DNA of 64,000 nucleotides from Warburgia ugandensis (taxonomy: Eukaryota; Streptophyta; Magnoliopsida; Canellales; Canellaceae): assembly GCA_035236585.1 (NCBI GenBank), contig CP141137.1, positions 12,664,327 to 12,728,326 on the forward strand, given 5' to 3'. A program made the translations under genes and the position numbers. Position 1 is the stretch's first letter; each line of letters opens with the position of its first letter. The notes beneath the pieces were generated by a model, which was given only the letters and a program-made list of their open reading frames with translations, was not told the origin of the DNA and did not search any database. This document shows, piece after piece, positions 33,901-44,830 of the stretch.

Positions 33901-35721
33901 GCAAGTGTGTACTTGCATTTTGCCCTTGTCTAGTGCACACCATGCATCTGCCTCATCATTTTTTCAAAGTATTTGGTTGAGACTCCACTTTAGGTTTAAG
34001 TGTGTGCATACTGCACACTTAGATAAATTGCAAGTGCACACTTGAGTTCATCATTTTCTCAAGTTTGAGACTAATCTAGGCCCATTTTCAACCTGAGCAC
34101 ATTCAAAACTAAACGTAGTTAGGGGTTCATTACTACCTAAAACATAAATGGGGCTGGCTTTTGGAAGCTTTTCAACAGTATGAGGATCTCCTTGAAATTT
34201 ACTTAGTAAATTTTTTTTTCTAAATTAGTCCGCTTAGGGTGATGCCAAATCTAAGATAGGGCTGCTTGGATGATTGGATCTGAGTGCTGCACTGGAGAAG
34301 AGTTTTCTAGGCTCTCCTCTTAGTGTTGAACTGCATAAAGATTGGTAGAAATTATCATCATTGCGGGACATACTATGAAGTTGCTTTTGCATCTTGATTA
34401 ATACTTCTCTCTTCCTGTGTCTGTCTCTTTAGTCAAGATGGATGATTGGCCTGTATAGATACATTTTAAAAATAGTTTGCCCCATCCGTTAGGCCCTCTT
34501 TCTTTTTTCATCTGTTGTACCTTCTCTCTCCCATTTTTGGGAGAAACAACTGTCAGACCCATAAGAGCTAGCATCTTTTCTTTCATCGTCATACAACTTG
34601 TCTGTTCTTATTCTCACCTTTATTTTAACTTAAGAGTATATAGGATTTTGCAATAAATTGGCTGTTTTCATTTTTCTTCTATTGTGTAAGGTGCTTGCAT
34701 GTGGTGATCCTTGTGATGCGGTTATTTATCTTTTGTTTGGGTGATCCTTATGATCCTTATCTTTTTGTGTATCCAAATAATCATAATAATGTCCTCCATA
34801 TTTAATTAATAATGAGTTGTTGGGGGTGTGAAATGCTACTGATGTATGCATGTTGATGGTTTTCCTGAGCTTTGATGATCAGTCATAATCAGGGGCCTTT
34901 TATCCAATATTTGTTGTGGAAGACACCTTTTTGCTTACTATTAATGCTCAAGGTCATGACTTCTATTAGATGAGGAAAAAGGTGTTTGCTTATTTTCTTT
35001 AACAATGACTGTTATATAACTATTTGTTGATTTGGAAGCTCTAGAGCAGCTGAATCTCCTGTGAACTTCTCTCAGCTCCTTTTAGTCATGTGATAGTTTT
35101 TACCAGACATTCCTTTTGACTGGATTGACTCCAGAATTTCTTATGCGGTATAATGGGCAAGGTATAAGCTAACATACTACGGATGCAGGAAGTAAAGCAG
35201 AAGAGACAAAGGTTGCTGGAGATCCTCTGGCTGCACTTGGAAAAGGAGGCGCCGTTCTCATGGTTTGCCGAACTTGTGGTAAAAAGGGTGACCACTGGAC
35301 ATCAAAGTGTCCTTATAAGGATCTTGCGCAACAGGCTGAAGGCTTCGTTGACAAGCCTCCAGCATCAGAAACTGCTGCCCCGGCAGCTGCTGGCAAGTCA
35401 ACATATGTTCCTCCAGGCATGAGAGGAGGTGCGGAGAGAACCGGAACAGAGATGAGGCGCAGGAATGAAGAGAACTCTGTTCGGGTTACTAACCTGTCAG
35501 AGGATACCCGTGAACCTGACCTGCTTGAGTTGTTCCGAACATTTGGTGCTGTCAGCCGTGTCTATGTTGCTGTTGATCAGAAGACTGGCATGAGCAGGGG
35601 ATTTGGTTTTGTCAACTTTGTCAATAAGGAAGATGCAGAAAGAGCTATCAACAAGCTCAATGGTTATGGTTATGATAATCTCATTCTCAGAGTCGAGTGG
35701 GCTACACCGAGATCAAACTAA
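30929..35721 (+). CDS. TIF3G1: Eukaryotic translation initiation factor 3 subunit G (eIF3g)
   Basis: Two exons, 30929-31310 and 35189-35721, join in phase 1 across a 3878-bp GT-AG intron and give 304 residues, close to the plant family size. The N-terminal half is the eIF3g domain: KLRWGELDEDDGEDLDFLLP, VVIGPDENGVKKVIEYKFNE, KVKITTTTRTRKLAKARLSK and TMVSTEEIIIEKPRAPG. A zinc-knuckle-like C-x2-C-x5-H-x4-C motif is at residues 154-168 (CRTCGKKGDHWTSKC). Residues 223-298 form an RRM with RNP2 VRVTNL and RNP1 RGFGFVNF. It is part of the cytosolic eIF3 complex, contacts mRNA and 18S rRNA, and aids scanning and reinitiation. The chosen ATG directly follows the CT tract; an internal ATG four codons later is possible. 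The intron starts close to another CT run (31317-31336) and hosts an RTE fragment. The gene appears intact. Confidence 0.96.
32553..33405 (-). mobile_element. RTE LINE fragment with internal deletion, in the eIF3g intron
   Basis: Reading on the minus strand, 33405-33165 matches the reverse transcriptase part of the 19.3-22.8 kb copy (around 21724-21960). 33050-32570 matches its C-terminus (LKLKGKLYRI, MFYGSKCWAVKEQ). About 115 bp of unrelated sequence at 33050-33165 replaces some 320 bp that would carry the catalytic FADD. The 3' tail is a short CAT run (32553-32566). Confidence 0.88.
33897..33920. other. Short perfect hairpin in the eIF3g intron
   Basis: AAATGCAAGT (33897-33906) and ACTTGCATTT (33911-33920) are inverted copies around four bases. 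A second, imperfect inverted pair, 'taagtgtgtgca' and 'tgcacactta', lies about 90 bp downstream. Together they may be a small MITE relic. Confidence 0.4.
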
Positions 35722-36530
35722 GAAGCATACTCCCAAGAACCTTATATTACTGCAAAAGATTCGGCGACACTGCTGGTAAGTGTAAGTTTTGTGCTTTTAA
35801 CTCTTAGACATTATATGCTGTTTTCAATTCTGTTCCTGTTTTATCATCATCCTAGTTGTAAGAGGTTGGAAGACATGAAAGCCCGTTTTGCTTTCTTCAG
35901 ATATTACCTGTTAATGAACCTTATTTTCAAGTATTTATTGGATAATGCACCGAGTCTGTCAGATTGGTCATTTGTTTTGTAACAGAAACCACCGTGATTT
36001 GTCTGTCCTTGTTGTTATTGCTGCATGAGAGCTCCAAGCAAAATGCAATTAAGTTTGTACTTCCATAACAATACAAGAAAACAGAAATCTACGCAAGTTT
36101 GTCTTAAAATCTGAGGCACGCATTTGTCTAAAGGGTGTGTGGGCTTAGAACGTCTCCAATGAGTGTTTGGCTTTCTTATTTCCAGGCGTTCTCTGACAGA
36201 GGGAACGAACTGGAGATTGACATTGTTTGCACGGTGCACAGTAAGTCTTCCGGGAAATAAACCTGCAAAATGAGAAGTACACAAAACATAATCTTTGTTA
36301 AACACATTCGATTCGTGGGCAAAACAAATACGAAAGCAGAGCGACGTAAAGAATTCCACCAGATTGTGGGAGGGCAACAGACTTCCCAAGGGCCATTGAT
36401 TTAATTAAGCATTGCGTATTAATCAATTGAGAAGGTTTAAGTCATTCGGTTCATTTGATTGTTCCTCTAACGTCTTACTTCCATTCGTTACTAATACGGC
36501 ATAATCTAGTCATATGTCACGAGTCAGAAA
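35722..36530 (+). other. eIF3g 3' UTR and downstream region
   Basis: Non-coding. A GGTAAGTG donor-like site near 35774 could mark a 3' UTR intron, but no paired acceptor was established. A minus-strand frame at 36015-36389 looks like chance. Confidence 0.4.
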
Positions 36531-36612
36531 TTGTACTATTGACCTTTGTGGTCTGCCCTTTTCTCTGATCCTGCATAGGTGGAAGCTTCATGCACTACGG
36601 CTGCGCTTTTAG
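36531..36612 (+). mobile_element. Au-type SINE 3' fragment
   Basis: 'tactattgacctttgtggtctgccctttt', 'gatcctgcata', 'ggaagcttcatgcacta' and 'ggctgcgcttt' match the 3' half of Au SINEs. The 5' half is missing. Confidence 0.72.
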
Positions 36613-36892
36613 TTAAAAACAAAAATGTATGATTAATTAGGTTTCTTCTTCTCTAATCGATGACACAAAAGGCCGCTGTAACCACTGTGCCACTGCGTTG
36701 CTTACTAGTAAATGATAATCATGGATTTCATCTGTGAATCTTGGGAAATTTTCGTATATCGATCTCCCTTTACATATATCCAGCTCTCTTTTAGATAAAT
36801 TTTTGACAAAATTCAAATATTCACCTCTTAGTCATATTTTAAAAGATCGATTATCTTGTCTCTTCATTTATTATTATTTTTCAGTACAATTA

Positions 36893-37030
36893 AGAGTTAT
36901 GAGCAAACTACTTCCAAGCATATCTAAATGTCCAAGCCTACTTCAAATTTCTACAACAAGGAAAAGTGCTGCCTTGAACCTCCAACCAAGCGTAATGAGA
37001 AGAGGTAACCAACTGTATTAGACAGCTTTC
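36893..37030 (-). mobile_element. Second SINE-like family, copy 1
   Basis: Read on the minus strand: 'ctaatacagttggtta', 'cttggttggaggttcaaggcagcactttt' and a tail shared with 43495-43640 and 44671-44830. The A-box-like CAGTTGGT and B-box-like GGTTCAAGGC suggest tRNA origin. Confidence 0.5.
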
Positions 37031-37091
37031 AGCTTGTCTCTTTACATGGCCTTGCTCTTTAAGTAACTTCTCTCTATATGGGCTCTATTTG

Positions 37092-37371
37092 TGATGAAAA
37101 TTGAGAATGAAGAATTATGTAATAATTAGGATTTCATTCATTCTTTTAAAACTACATCCGGTGTTAGTTTTATATAGAAAATCCTAGCTATGAAAAGAAA
37201 ACTAACTAGGCTATCTCAAATCCCATGATTTATGGGATATTTCTACAAAATGGGAAACTAACTAAATTAACCTAATTTTAGGAATACAGGCTGTTACAAA
37301 CAAACTACCCTAAAATAGCCTAATTACTATACACGTGTAAAATACAGGCCATTAATTTTTGTTTTCCCACA
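37092..37371 (-). repeat. 3' LTR of the 37.1-42.2 kb copia element
   Basis: TGATGAAAATTG start and 'gttttcccaca' end. It is an extended match to 41906-42165 over its whole length, apart from an extra stretch near 37155-37190. Confidence 0.94.
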
Positions 37372-37682
37372 CTCCCTCTCAAGCTGGTGAATAGGTATTC
37401 GCCATTCCTAACTTGGATATAAAACTTTGAAACACTGAACTACTTAGCCCCCTTGGTAAGGATGTTAACGAGTTGGCCATGCGTAGACACATAAGGTGTA
37501 CAGATCAATCCGCTATCCAATTTTTCTTTGATTAAGTGTTTGTTAATTTCGATGTGCTTCGTTCGATCATGCTATACCGGGCTGTGAGCTATGCTGATTG
37601 CAGACTTATTATCACAACAGAGTCTCATTGGACCATCCCACTTAATCTTCAACCATAGTAGTTCACACACACCCTGAGCCAT

Positions 37683-40600
37683 TGCTCAGAATTCTACCTT
37701 TGCACTAGACCATGCTACCACATTCTGTTTTTTACTCTTCCATGTCACGATTGACCTTCTATCAACAATTGATCCAGCATAGTCAGCATGTGTGTATGCC
37801 TCAAGTGCTAACCCTCCATTCCTTTTGAACAGAATACCTTTACCTGGTGTCCCTTTGAGGTATTGTAACACTTGGTGAGCTGCTTGCAGATGAACTTCCT
37901 TCGGGCTATGCATGAACTGATTGATCACACTCATTGCATATGTTATGTCTGGTCATGTGTGAGATAGATAAATGAGCCTTCCCACCAAACATTGATACAT
38001 TGCTCATCCTCTTCTGCCTCTCAAGTTTAAGATTCGGGTCTATCGGAGTACTTGCTGGTTTGCATACGGTCTTGCCAGTTTCTTTAAGAAGATCTGTAAC
38101 ATACTTCTGTTGGGAGATAAAAATGCCCTGCTTAGAGTGAGCCACCTCGATTCCAGAAAATATTTTAATCTCCTTAACCATTGACTTAGAAATTGTCTCT
38201 CCTTATCATCATCTCCTATCACTATTATGTCATCAACGTACTCCAAGAGAGCTGTGAATCCCCATGAAGATGAGTGTTTAATGAACAATGTATGATCTTC
38301 TTGACTTTGCCTATATCCCATGTCTATCATCACTCTTGCAAATCTTTCAAACCATGCTTGTAGTGATTGATCAAGTTCATACAAGGCCTTTTTCAATTTA
38401 CACATAGTATGAACAGTTAAATTATTATCATAACCTGATGGGACATCTATATAAATTTCTTCTTCTAGTTCTTCATGCAAACATGCATTCTTGACATCAA
38501 ATTGCTGCAAATCCCAATTGTAATTAGTTGCTAATGACAATAAAACTGTGATAGTGTTCATCTTTGCAACTGGAGCAAAAGTTTCCTAGTAATCAATCCC
38601 ATAGGTTTGAGTATAACCCTTGGCAACCTAGCCTTGTATCTTTCTTTCTATCCATCTGCTCTATATTTCACTGTGTAAACTCATTTACAGCCCACGGGTT
38701 GCTTTCCTGTTGACAACTTTACCAACTCCCGAGTTTTTTTTTTAATGCCTCAATCTCCACATTCATAGCTTGTTTCCATTTTTCATTTGTTAAAGCCTTG
38801 GATAAGGTGGTAGGGATGGTAGTAGTGTTTAAGTTGACAAGGAAGGTTCTATGAGATGGTGAAAAACTTTTAAAGGACAGGAAGTGTGTAAGAGGGTATA
38901 GGGGTTGATTGGTGCACTCTCTAATCCCTTTCCTAATAGCAATAAGGAGATCCTGGTCATCATTGTTCATAAGGGATTTATATTGCAATGAAGGATAAGA
39001 AATTGATACCTCATTCTCAGGATCTGGGTTGGAGTCTTGAACTTGCACAGATTTAGGGACAACTGTTTTCTTTCTTGAAAACTCCTTGCCTTTGCCAAGT
39101 CTCACACTCTTAAGGATAGAGTTTAGATTTTCTATCATGGGTTCAGACCTAGGATTGGAATTTTTAGGTACGGGTTCAAGATGTTTAGGCAATTCAAGCA
39201 TGGGTTGCTCAGGTAAGGGTTATATAGGTTTAGTTAAATGATCTGTGGGATAAGATTGTTTTGACACGGGAAGTGATGGCAGATCAAGGAATAACAAGTA
39301 CCTCCTATCCTTGTCTTCCATTACTGAATTCTCCCCCTGAAGATAAGGATAGTGAAATAAGATCCTTATTCATGGAAAGTCACATCCATCGAGACATAGA
39401 ATTTTTCTGATGGAGGATGACAACACTTATACCCTTTTTGAGTTGAAGAATGACCCACAAAAACACATTTTAATGCCCTTGGATCTAACTTCCCATTGTT
39501 TTGACTATAAACATGGACAAATGTTACACACCCAAATATCCTAGGAATAAGATTGTTTGTAGTGTGTAGGTTTGGATAGAATGTTGAAAGTATGTCTATT
39601 GGACTCTGGAATCCCAAGACTCTAGAAGGCAAACGATTTATGAGATGAGTGGATGTAAGAATTGCTTCCCCAAAAAGAGTTAGGCACATTTTTCTTAAAC
39701 ATGAAGGATCGGGTTGAGTCAAGAGGGTGACCATTCTTTCTTTCTACTACTTTGTTTTGTTGTGGAGTATTAACACAAGATGACTCATGTACTATTTCTT
39801 CTCTTTGAAAGTATGGAGTTAAGACTTGATTGAAATAATCCTTAGCATTTTCCAAATTAAATATTTTGATATTGACCCCAAATTGAGTTTTAATTATAGC
39901 ACAAAAATTTGGAAGGACAATACTAACATCGAATTTATGTTTGGGCAAAAAAATTCAAGTGACTCAGTACAATCATCAATGAATGAAACAAACCATTTAG
40001 GCCCAGTCATTAGGAATAGGAGAAGGATCCCAAATATCATTGTGAATAAGACAAAAAGGAATATAACTTCTTTTATTGCTAACCGAAAAATATACACGTT
40101 TGTGTTTAGCAAGTTCACACACTTTACACTGAAAATTTTCAATATCTAGACCTTTAAATAAAAGAGGGAAACAGAATTTTAATAACCCTAAACGATGGAT
40201 GTCCAATTCGACAATGATGAAGCCAAACTTTTTCTTTATTGGATGAAAAGACCTCTGAGACAAAAGAATGAGATGATATGCCCTTGGTAATGCTTGATTG
40301 ACTTGGTGCTTTAAGATAGCAGAGTCCATCCCATTCTCTAGCATGTCCAATCATCTTCTCTAAATCCTTGTCTTGAAATACACTAACTATGCTAAAAAAA
40401 AACCACATTGCAACATAAGTCTCGAGTGAATTTTGGATAGAAATGAGGTTTGTTATTAACCTAGAGACATGAAGAACATTTTTTAACATCAATGATGGGC
40501 TTATTTTGACATTTCCTATACTTGCTACAATAGTCAAGAAACCATCGGATGTGGCTATTTTCCTATTGCATGAACATGGGGAATATGAGGAAAAAATGTT

Positions 40601-41804
40601 TGGTGAATGGGTCATATAGTCGGTAGCACCTAAGTCAATGACCCAGGACTTGGTAAAGGTTACATCCGAGATATTTAATCCAATAGAGAATGGAAACTTA
40701 CTCGAATATGCCAATGAACAAGTACTTGATGGTTTGTCAAGGTTGCCAATAAGTGATCTCATCGTCTTGACTTCCTCTTGGTTGCAATTACCTATCTCTT
40801 ATGTTGTTGCTTCATTCCGGTGCACTGCCGCAATATGGCCTAGCCATTATTCCTTGGTTGCTCACCCTTCTGTCCCCACTCATGGCTTGGTGGTTTTCCA
40901 TGTAGCTTCCAACATCGCTCACGAGTATGGCGTGCCTTCTTATAATAAGTACACCATAAGTTGTCTTTGTAGTCACGATTTTGAGTTTTTGGTTGACCAA
41001 ATCTTCCATTGCCAAGTACTAGTGCTCTTTCCATATTTGTGGCTGAAGTGTTGTCACTTTTAGCCACCATAGCAGAGCTATCTGTGTTCTGTGGATCAAG
41101 CATTAGGCCTCTTCTGCTTTCCTCTCCTCGAATCAGTGCCATCACCTCATTAAAACATGGAATTTCTTGTTTACCAAGAATCTAGATTTGCACTTGGTGA
41201 AATTCTGGGTTGAGTCCAGCAAGAAAATCATAGCCTTGATCTTGTTCTAAGAAATCCTTGAGAATAGCAACATCTTTGGGACACTTGGTTTTTATTATCC
41301 TATAATGATCAAGTTCTTGCCATAAAGATTTCAATTGGTTAGCATATTCAGTAATAGTTTTACCTTCCTGTTTTGCAGCAACTGTCTTTACCTTGACCTC
41401 GTATACTTGGGCTGCATCTCTTGCCTTAGAATACACCTATTGAATTGCATCCCAAATGTCCTTGGTAGTACCTAAAAACATACATGTGTCACTAATTTCA
41501 GGAATCATAAAATTCCATAGCCATGCCATAATCATGGAGTTTTCCTCATCCTATACTTCAAACTGAGGATCTCCTGGTTTTGAGTCCCTACCAATGAGAT
41601 GATTAATCTTCCCTTTCCCTTTAGCACTGTGAGAACAAGTTGGGACCATTTCAGATAATTTTTTCCATCCAGCCTATATACAATTTGAATATTATGTAAC
41701 GCTTCGAGATATTGGGGTCGAATAATCTCCTCTGATTGGGTTGTAGCGGTTGTTTCTTTGACATTGTTTCCTGCGTGAGGGCTAGTCTCAGCAAAGTTTG
41801 ACAA
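37683..41804 (-). pseudogene. Broken copia gag-pol polyprotein
   Basis: From the 5' end on the minus strand: gag N-terminus 41804-41532 (RLDGKNYLKWSQLVLTVLKG), gag middle 41436-41182, and a zinc-knuckle region 41145-40840 (CTYYKKARHTRERCWKLHG). Next come protease with a changed active site, LGATDYMTH in place of DSGATDHMT (about 40650), and the GAG-pre-integrase HHCRIGHPS near 40190. Integrase spans about 40130-39370 (CVNTPQQNKVVERKNGH). Reverse transcriptase is at 38561-38040 with DVKNACLHEEL and YVDDIIVIG (about 38240-38214). RNase H is at 37934-37686 (HADYAGSIVDRRS). Multiple frameshifts and stops separate these parts, so no protein can be made. Confidence 0.93.
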
Positions 41805-41905
41805 GAAATCTCCAACGATAACATTGAAGATTAAAAATAGATTTTGGCAATGAAGGCCAAAACAAAATTTTTTTCTAGACTCACGAGTCTAAAGCTCTGA
41901 TACCA

Positions 41906-42165
41906 TGATGAAAATTGAGAATGAAGAATTATGGAATAATTAGGATTTCATTCATTCTTTTAAAGCTACATCTGATCCTAGCTTTAAAAAGGAAACTAAC
42001 TAGACTATCTCAAATCCCATGATTTATGGGATATTTCTACAGAATAGGAAACTAGCTAAATTAGCCTAATTCTAGGTATACAGGCTATTACAAACAAACT
42101 CCCCTAAAATATCCTAATTACTATACACGTGTAAAATACAGGCCATTAATTTTCGTTTTCTTACA
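41906..42165 (-). repeat. 5' LTR of the 37.1-42.2 kb copia element
   Basis: Same ends as the 3' LTR. The primer-binding site adjoins it at 41891-41905. Confidence 0.94.
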
Positions 42166-42461
42166 ATTTGTTTTCTACTACCAACAAATATTGCTGGATT
42201 AAACAAGACCTTGACAGTTTAACACATCCTACGAACATCAAGCCCACCCTTGAACCACGGGTCCTACTATATTTGATTTTTTCTGTTTGGTATTGGCTTC
42301 ATTGTCATTCAGGTATTTATCTTAATTAGGAAGACTTCAAATATCCACCTAACTTTCTATGAAATTTCAAAGACTTAGTTGTCTTTCCTGCAAAATGACC
42401 ACTTCCTTTCTTTCAAAGACCCACTTTGCCATCTTATTTTGGATGGAATCTATGCTAATTA

Positions 42462-42462
<1 letters not shown>

Positions 42463-42534
<72 letters not shown>

Positions 42535-42845
42535 AGACCTTATCCCAATTAGAGGTCGGCCACATGAGTTTTATTCTTCCATTTCTCTCTATTAAGTACC
42601 ATGGCTTCATTTAGTCCCAAAGTTTTTAAATCTTTTCTCATCACTTCAATCCATGTTCTTTTGGGCCTTCCCCTTGCCCTTTTAGAAACTTCTACTTGCA
42701 TTGCCTTATTCCTTCTAACTGGTGCCATTTTCGATCTCCTTTGGACGTGTTCAAACCATCTAAGTCTAATCTCCCTTATCTTGTTAATTATTGGTGCAAC
42801 CCCTAACTTTCCTCTAATATTTTCATTCCTAATTCTAGTTATTGC
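42463..42845 (-). mobile_element. 5'-truncated RTE LINE fragment
   Basis: A (TCA)n tail of 72 bp (42463-42534) is followed by the reverse complement of the RTE 3' region: 'aagaccttatccca', 'ggtcggccacatgag', 'gggccttccccttgccctttt' and 'ttcaaaccatctaag'. Similarity to the long copy stops near 42845 (its position about 22467). TTATT-like flanks may be a short target-site duplication. Confidence 0.88.
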
Positions 42846-43494
42846 GTTTCGTAATAAAAACTCATTAATGTCCCTATTTCCTCTCCCTTAGTTGAAAGGT
42901 GTTTTAAGAACAGCAAAATGTTAAAACTATTATTATCCTTATTATATATAAAGACAACATCACTCATAAGGATTGTGGACCAGCGGTTTGCTTTCTACAT
43001 AGCATACTTTATATGCAGTATATAGATATAAAATATCATATATTTATGTCTTTCTATTTTCTCTATATATGTACTCGTGTAAGAAGTCGATACATAAAAA
43101 GATATTTTTTGGGAAGAGGGTATTTTGAAATGAGAAAAGGGTGAATTTTTACAGAAAAATATTATTGCCACTAAAATGAAAATGCCCTTTTGCCATTCTA
43201 TATTGTCATCTAATTTCTGCAGCACACAGCCCAAAAATTATGCTGGTTAAATAATTTTAGCATCCAAAATATGTCCTTTGGTTATTGTCATATTGATTAG
43301 CGGAACTCCATGTAAGCAACTGTCCACATTCAATGACCAAATTCACATATACTTATTTGCTGATATCCAGTGCTAAAATAAGTTAGACAAACTGTCTAGA
43401 TCAACTGCAAACAGGGTTCATCACGTGAACAAAAAGCACCACATGATAATTAACTCCCTTCAATAAATCTCTTTATATTATAGTGCTAAAATTT

Positions 43495-43640
43495 CAATGA
43501 TGCATATCTTGAACTACTTAGATCCTATCCTAATTCTTAAATCTACTCTTGAATATAGGGAAAGTGCCACATGGAATCTCCAATCAAAGAGAGGTGCCAT
43601 GATGTTTGCAACCAACTGCGCTAGAAAGCTTTCATAACTT
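43495..43640 (-). mobile_element. Second SINE-like family, copy 2
   Basis: On the minus strand: 'ctagcgcagttggttgcaaacatcatggcacctctc', 'gattggagattccatgtggcacttt' and 'atttaagaattaggatagg'. Matches 44671-44830. Confidence 0.55.
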
Positions 43641-44494
43641 TTAACATTAAAAATATAAAAATCTCAATCGGTGAAGCCATTAACAAAACTAAATGGAAAA
43701 AAATCGAGAGATTCATTAAGCCCAATAAATATTGTAGTTTTTTACTTTTATTTTTAATTGGTTGGATAATTTAATACCCTTAAAAGCCCATAAAGAAGAG
43801 AAATTGAGGCAAAATATGGTGTGGTTATACCAAATGGGACATGGGAATATTATCTGCCTCGATTAACTATTAAGTTCATATTTCACATGGGCATTAATGT
43901 CTTTATATAAAAATACTCAACTACTATTGGAAATTTTGTTAAAAACTTAAATGGCAAGATGACATTTGAAAGAAAGAGAAGAAAAAATTGTGGGTCTTTG
44001 AAATGTTAAAAAACACAAGTGGATATTTGAAAATTTTTCATCTTAATTCCTAAACCACTCCTCTTCCTTGTTTTGATAGGTCTTTGCCAAATATTTCAAT
44101 TCAAAATGTCATCCTTATTCAATTGTAGGATCTTTTTTTCATTCTTTTTACAATAGATTTAGAATTGGCCTAAATGTAAGAAGTTATTTGGCCAGTTTGC
44201 AAAGTGGGAGAGAGGATTTTAGGCCATATTATCTATTATATACTAAGCAAATAGGGCTTTTTTAGCCTTGTGAAACTTGCTTCAACTTGATCCATTAGCA
44301 ATTACCATTGAACCTTATTTTTCCTTGTGTCACATAGGTATTTTTAAAATTTTAATTTAATATCTCATTAGTTAAATGAATGGAACCCTAAAAATTTGAT
44401 TTATACACATTCCCCATTTTAGCCACTTGCCATTTGTATCCCAATTCCTTCAACTTCTAATTCTCAATACATACTTCCTCTTACCATCCATTCC

Positions 44495-44498
<4 letters not shown>

Positions 44499-44588
<90 letters not shown>
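44499..44588. repeat. (TC)45 microsatellite
   Basis: An uninterrupted 90-bp TC run with no gene next to it. Confidence 0.97.
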
Positions 44589-44592
<4 letters not shown>

Positions 44593-44670
44593 TTAACTTC
44601 TAATTCTATTTTAACTCTCCTTATACTATAATATATTACACTATTTGTTCAATAAGTAGAGTCTTTTAAG

Positions 44671-44830
44671 AGTGTCAATAGCCATCTAGCGCAGTTGGTC
44701 ACAAACATCATGACACCTCTCCTAGTTAGGCTTGGTTGGAGGTTTGAGGTAGCACTTTTTCCTTATTAGGGAGATTTCAAGTATATTTAAGAATTAGGAT
44801 ACGTTTCTAGGTACTTTGCTTCATAACTCT
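44671..44830 (+). mobile_element. Second SINE-like family, copy 3
   Basis: TAGCGCAGTTGGT (44687-44699) is a good RNA polymerase III A box. GGTTGGAGGTTTGAGGT (44734-44750) sits where a B box is expected. The tail 'tatatttaagaattaggata' is shared with the copy at 43495-43640. Confidence 0.6.

Larger units (their letters stand above)
37092..42165 (-). mobile_element. Complete but decayed Ty1/copia LTR retrotransposon
   Basis: The ATTTG target-site duplication at 37087-37091 and 42166-42170 is perfect. LTRs are 37092-37371 (3' LTR) and 41906-42165 (5' LTR), both starting TGATGAAAATTG and ending in CA. The primer-binding site, complementary to initiator Met-tRNA (TGGTATCAGAGCTTT on the minus strand), is at 41891-41905. 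The polypurine tract (CTCCCTCTCAAGC on the plus strand) begins at 37372. The order gag, protease, integrase, reverse transcriptase, RNase H identifies Ty1/copia. The LTRs differ by substitutions and a roughly 20-35 bp length difference, so it is not recent. Confidence 0.95.
42340..44040. repeat. Inverted repeat pair of about 110 bp
   Basis: 42342-42452 and 43935-44040 are diverged inverted copies. Shared pieces are AAATATCCAC versus GTGGATATTT, CTTTCTTTCAAA versus TTTGAAAGAAAG, AAAGACCCAC versus GTGGGTCTTT, and GCCATCTT. The intervening DNA includes the RTE fragment and one SINE-like copy. Nature unknown. Confidence 0.45.

Noticed and set aside
36015-36389. Minus-strand frame of 124 codons downstream of eIF3g
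   Set aside because: No recognisable protein features; probably chance in the 3' flank.
42359-42595. Plus-strand frame with a poly-His run
   Set aside because: It is a translation of the (TCA)n LINE tail; no gene context.
44499-44588. CRISPR-like or regulatory array
   Set aside because: Simple TC microsatellite; the window is plant nuclear DNA and no spaced repeat array is present.
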